DNA from: Burkholderiales bacterium
GTDB taxonomy: Bacteria; Pseudomonadota; Gammaproteobacteria; Burkholderiales; Burkholderiaceae_D
Assembly (NCBI GenBank): GCA_005800405.1
Contig: SYFN01000233.1
Location: 1 to 9,122, forward strand
Direction of reading: 5' to 3'
DNA: 9,122 bases
Under the pieces are notes generated by a model. That model was given only the letters and a program-made list of their open reading frames with translations. It did not search any database and was not told the origin of the DNA. Of this stretch, positions 7,230 to 9,122 are shown in pieces. How positions within the stretch are numbered: the stretch's first letter is position 1; every line of letters begins with the position of its first letter. Both the position numbers and the translations under genes were made by a program.

Positions 7230-8984
7230 ATCAGTAAAGCCATCTTCCCTGTTGCAGGATTAGGCACACGCTTTCTTCCAGCCACCAAAGCCAGCTCCAA
7301 GGAAATGCTGCCCGTGGTTGATAAACCCTTGATTCAATACGCAGTTGAGGAAGCAATTGCTGCTGGCATCACTGAAATGATCTTTGTTACCGGTCGCAAC
7401 AAGCGCGCGATCGAGGATCATTTCGACAAGGCCTACGAACTTGAAGCTGAGCTCGCCATGCGGCACAAGCATCAGCTGCTGCAGGTCATACGCGAGATCA
7501 AATCCCACCACGTGCAATGCTTCTATCTGCGGCAAGCCGAGGCGCTGGGCCTTGGTCATGCCGTACTGTGCGCGGAGCGACTGGTCTGCAACGAGCCTTT
7601 TGCCGTGATACTGGCTGACGATTTGCTGGATACAAAAAAACCGGTAATGCGACAAATGACCGAGTTGCACGCCCACTATGGCAGCAGCATCATTGGCGTG
7701 GAAGCGATACCGATAGAACAAAGCAGTGCCTACGGTATTGTCGAAGGCACACCCGTGGCCGATCGCATCCTGAAACTGCATGGCATCGTCGAGAAGCCAC
7801 AGCCCGAGTACGCACCATCAAACATTGGCGTGGTGGGTCGCTACATATTGACGCCCTCAATCTTTCGTCATCTGCGCAACCTGCAACCCGGTGCGGGCGG
7901 TGAAATGCAGCTGACTGATGGCATAGAACAGCTGATGCATTCCGAGGCGGTGTTGTCTTATCAATTTGAGGGCAAGCGTCATGATTGCGGCACCAAGCAA
8001 GGCTATCTACAGGCTACGGTGGAGTTCGCGCTGAAACACCCTGAGGTAAAGGAAGTGTTTTATCACTTTCTGCAACGGCTTCCGGTGATTGACAGCACCG
8101 ACTGGCAGCCAGTCATTTCATCCGACACGCTGGCAGCACACGGGTACAGAATGACACGATCTGTTCTCGTCACCGGTGCCACGGGCTATATCGGTTCTCA
8201 CACTTGCGTAAGCCTGCTCGAAGCCGGCTGGCGTGTAATGGGTATCGATAATCTTTCCAATAGCCCGGCCCGCGTACTTTCTCACATCGCCCGAATCACG
8301 GGTACAGAACTACCATTCCAGGTACTCGATGTTCGCGATCATGTGAGTCTTTGCCGACTGCTGCAGCGAGAAGAAGTCTCGGCAGTGATTCATTTTGCAG
8401 GTCTCAGAGCCGTCGGCGATTCAGTCCATCAATCGCTGAATTATTTTGACAATAATATTGCCGGTACCATCAGCTTGTTGCGCGCGTTGCATCAGCACGG
8501 TGTACGCAAACTGGTTTTCAGTTCCTCAGCCACCGTGTACGGCGAACCAAATCGCGTACCGATAACCGAAGATGCGCCGCTGTCCGTCACCAATCCTTAT
8601 GGCCGCACCAAGCTCATCATCAAGCAATGTCTCACAGATCTCATGCAATCCGATACCAAATGGCGCATTCCAACGCTGCGCTATTTCAATCCGGCTGGCG
8701 CACATGAAACGGGTTTGCTCGGTGAAGATCCGCGTGACATACCCAACAATCTCATGCCCTATATCGCGCAAGTCGCGGTAGGACGACGCGAGTACCTCAC
8801 CATCTTTGGCAATGATTACCCCACAACCGATGGCACCGGGGTGCGCGATTACATTCATGTGATGGATCTGGCGCGCGGACATCTGGCTGCGCTGGAGCGA
8901 CTATTCAGACAAGCGGACAGTTTTACAGTGAATCTGGGTACCGGCCGTGGTGTCAGTGTGCTCGAGGCCGTAGCAGCCTTTTGA
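6852..8984 (+). CDS. Single 710-codon frame: VanZ-like domain + GalU + truncated GalE
   Basis: As sequenced, one frame runs without stop from ATG 6852 to TGA 8982-8984. Residues 1-121 are a VanZ-like membrane domain, about 122-433 a UDP-glucose pyrophosphorylase, and 434-710 a UDP-glucose 4-epimerase missing its C terminus. Such an architecture is not one I know. Three observations suggest it arose from three separate genes: each module has its expected full N terminus; an ATG at 7217 would start a textbook GalU if the A9 run at 7222-7230 were A8; and an ATG at 8151 starts a textbook GalE. It may be a true fusion, the result of an indel, or a sequencing error. If made as one chain, GalU and GalE would be tethered to the inner membrane by VanZ helices. 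The modules are listed separately below. Confidence 0.6.
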   Translation: MQLRPLWMCLLLAFFIIMLVLGAIPGHADALSDRFGDKPLHMLAYGFMAALCFQSWRERRLTQSLLSVQIIELLGLIDELVQSVLPYRNASLIDWCFDIAAVITVIIFMNLFASAATKTSSACEKKISKAIFPVAGLGTRFLPATKASSKEMLPVVDKPLIQYAVEEAIAAGITEMIFVTGRNKRAIEDHFDKAYELEAELAMRHKHQLLQVIREIKSHHVQCFYLRQAEALGLGHAVLCAERLVCNEPFAVILADDLLDTKKPVMRQMTELHAHYGSSIIGVEAIPIEQSSAYGIVEGTPVADRILKLHGIVEKPQPEYAPSNIGVVGRYILTPSIFRHLRNLQPGAGGEMQLTDGIEQLMHSEAVLSYQFEGKRHDCGTKQGYLQATVEFALKHPEVKEVFYHFLQRLPVIDSTDWQPVISSDTLAAHGYRMTRSVLVTGATGYIGSHTCVSLLEAGWRVMGIDNLSNSPARVLSHIARITGTELPFQVLDVRDHVSLCRLLQREEVSAVIHFAGLRAVGDSVHQSLNYFDNNIAGTISLLRALHQHGVRKLVFSSSATVYGEPNRVPITEDAPLSVTNPYGRTKLIIKQCLTDLMQSDTKWRIPTLRYFNPAGAHETGLLGEDPRDIPNNLMPYIAQVAVGRREYLTIFGNDYPTTDGTGVRDYIHVMDLARGHLAALERLFRQADSFTVNLGTGRGVSVLEAVAAF
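7217..8150 (+). CDS. galU: UTP-glucose-1-phosphate uridylyltransferase GalU (module of the 710-codon frame)
   Basis: Makes UDP-glucose from UTP and glucose-1-phosphate in the cytoplasm; UDP-glucose feeds the priming transferase and GalE. In numbering from the ATG at 7217: FPVAGLGTRFLPATK (10-24) is the nucleotide-binding loop; EMLPVVDKPLIQYAVEEA (29-46) follows; LADDLLD holds the metal-binding aspartate region (133-139); IVEKP (190-194) carries the sugar-phosphate lysine; and GEMQLTDGI (228-236) is characteristic of GalU. The catalytic core is intact. The ATG at 7217 is out of frame with this core in the sequence as given: it reads five codons into TAA. One A fewer would give MRKKISKAIFPVAG, a classical GalU start. 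At the 3' end homology fades near 8085, and about 25 extra residues lead straight into GalE with no stop. No clear ribosome-binding site precedes 7217. Confidence 0.9.
7222..7230 (+). repeat. A9 homopolymer at the VanZ-GalU junction (possible slippage site)
   Basis: Nine consecutive A's lie between the candidate galU start (ATG CG at 7217-7221) and the first conserved GalU codons (ATC AGT AAA). With nine A's, VanZ and GalU are one frame and ATG 7217 leads to a quick TAA. With eight, VanZ stops at 7263 and GalU starts at 7217. Runs of this length are known sites of RNA polymerase slippage, replication slippage and sequencing error, so both readings may exist in the cell or the count may be wrong. 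Confidence 0.6.
8151..8984 (+). pseudogene. galE: UDP-glucose 4-epimerase GalE, 3' end removed by an IS
   Basis: GalE interconverts UDP-glucose and UDP-galactose using bound NAD. From ATG 8151: Rossmann loop TGATGYIGSH (8-17), NAD-ribose Asp33 in GIDNLSNS, HFAGLRAVGDSV (81-92), SSSATVYGEP (124-133), and the catalytic Tyr150-x3-Lys154 in PYGRTK. Further on are LRYFNPAGAH and the strongly conserved IPNNLMPYIAQVAVGRR and DGTGVRDYIHVMDLA. The sequence follows E. coli GalE closely up to VNLGTGRGVSVLEAVAAF, then stops at residue 277; GalE is normally about 335-340 residues. The missing 60 residues include the UDP-sugar-binding Arg, Asp and Tyr of the C-terminal domain, so the product is probably inactive. 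The break coincides with the left end of an IS3-like element whose first bases, TGA, form the stop. The rest of galE may lie beyond the IS, outside the window. It is fused in frame to GalU upstream. Confidence 0.9.
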
Positions 8985-9016
8985 CCTGCGTTTAAAAACT
9001 GATCCGGATTGAGTGA

Positions 9017-9041
9017 GAATAATATTACTTTTTTATTATTC
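9017..9041 (+). promoter_or_regulatory. AT-rich hairpin directly before the orfA ribosome-binding site
   Basis: GAATAATA (9017-9024) is a perfect inverted repeat of TATTATTC (9034-9041), with a nine-base T-rich loop. The AAAAGGAG ribosome-binding sequence (9042-9049) starts on the next base. Several IS elements use structures that form only on transcripts entering from outside to limit transposase translation; a similar role here is inference. It may instead be simply part of the promoter region. Confidence 0.35.
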
Positions 9042-9055
9042 AAAAGGAGTCAGTG

Positions 9056-9122
9056 ATGCCTAAAGGTGTTCGATTAAAGCCCGAGCAGATCGTGGCCAAG
9101 CTGCGCGAGATTGAGCTCAAGA
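9056..9122 (+). CDS. IS3-family transposase OrfA, N-terminal part (3' end outside window)
   Basis: Twenty-two codons are visible: MPKGVRLKPEQIVAKLREIE and then LK. This matches the N terminus of IS3-family OrfA proteins, whose first helix typically reads 'PEQIVAKLREAE', the start of a helix-turn-helix DNA-binding domain. In the family OrfA binds the IS ends, and a frameshift joins it to the OrfB DDE integrase domain. The ATG at 9056 is chosen because GGAG lies six bases upstream; a GTG one codon earlier (9053) is in frame but would be too close. This is the only gene in the window with a classical strong ribosome-binding site, in keeping with its foreign origin. Confidence 0.85.
   Translation, partial: MPKGVRLKPEQIVAKLREIELK

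Larger units (their letters stand above)
8982..9122 (+). mobile_element. IS3-family-like insertion sequence, left end (continues beyond window)
   Basis: GalE homology ends at 8981, and the following sequence begins TGACCTGCG. It changes abruptly to AT-rich DNA and then carries the start of an IS3-type orfA with a strong ribosome-binding site. IS3-family ends begin with 5'-TG, which fits a boundary at 8982. The right end, terminal inverted repeat partner and target duplication are outside the window, so the boundary could be off by a few bases; the preceding CTTT or TTT would be the target-duplication candidate. The element points the same way as the interrupted galE. Confidence 0.8.

Noticed and set aside
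1..9122. CRISPR array, tRNA, rRNA, toxin-antitoxin or defence genes
   Set aside because: No regularly spaced repeats, cloverleaf sequences or matching protein motifs were found by reading both strands.

Overview
The window looks like chromosomal DNA of a betaproteobacterium, possibly Oxalobacteraceae/Burkholderiales-like. This rests on the MoaA and MoeA sequence style, a ChrA remnant and intermediate GC content judged by eye. No species is claimed.

Bases 1-2858 are ordinary plus-strand genes: the C-terminal end of a chromate transporter (chrA), then moaA and moeA of molybdenum cofactor synthesis, closely spaced and probably co-transcribed. A 336-base convergent spacer (2859-3194) with perfect hairpins and REP-like words separates them from a minus-strand group II truncated haemoglobin (3195-3590). 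A second, gene-free spacer (3591-3843) separates that gene from a plus-strand polysaccharide cluster.

The cluster (3844-8984) is tightly packed, with overlaps or gaps of a few bases. It holds a polyprenyl-phosphate sugar-1-phosphate transferase without the usual N-terminal membrane domain, a GDP-mannose mannosyl hydrolase (gmm), a bifunctional GDP-mannose pyrophosphorylase/phosphomannose isomerase (manC), and one uninterrupted 710-codon frame. That frame reads through a VanZ-like membrane domain, a complete GalU-like UDP-glucose pyrophosphorylase and most of a GalE UDP-glucose 4-epimerase. Together the genes would prime a lipid-linked exopolysaccharide or O-unit and supply or adjust GDP-mannose, UDP-glucose and UDP-galactose.

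The most notable points are: (i) the VanZ-GalU junction lies exactly on a run of nine A's, where eight A's would give separate vanZ and galU genes, galU starting at an ATG at 7217; (ii) GalU runs into GalE without a stop; (iii) galE is cut at codon 277 by the left end of an IS3-like element, whose terminal TGA appears to supply the stop codon; (iv) the GDP-mannose hydrolase has Gly where the family's metal-binding Glu is expected. The window ends 22 codons into the IS3-type orfA. I found no convincing defence system, CRISPR array, tRNA or rRNA.
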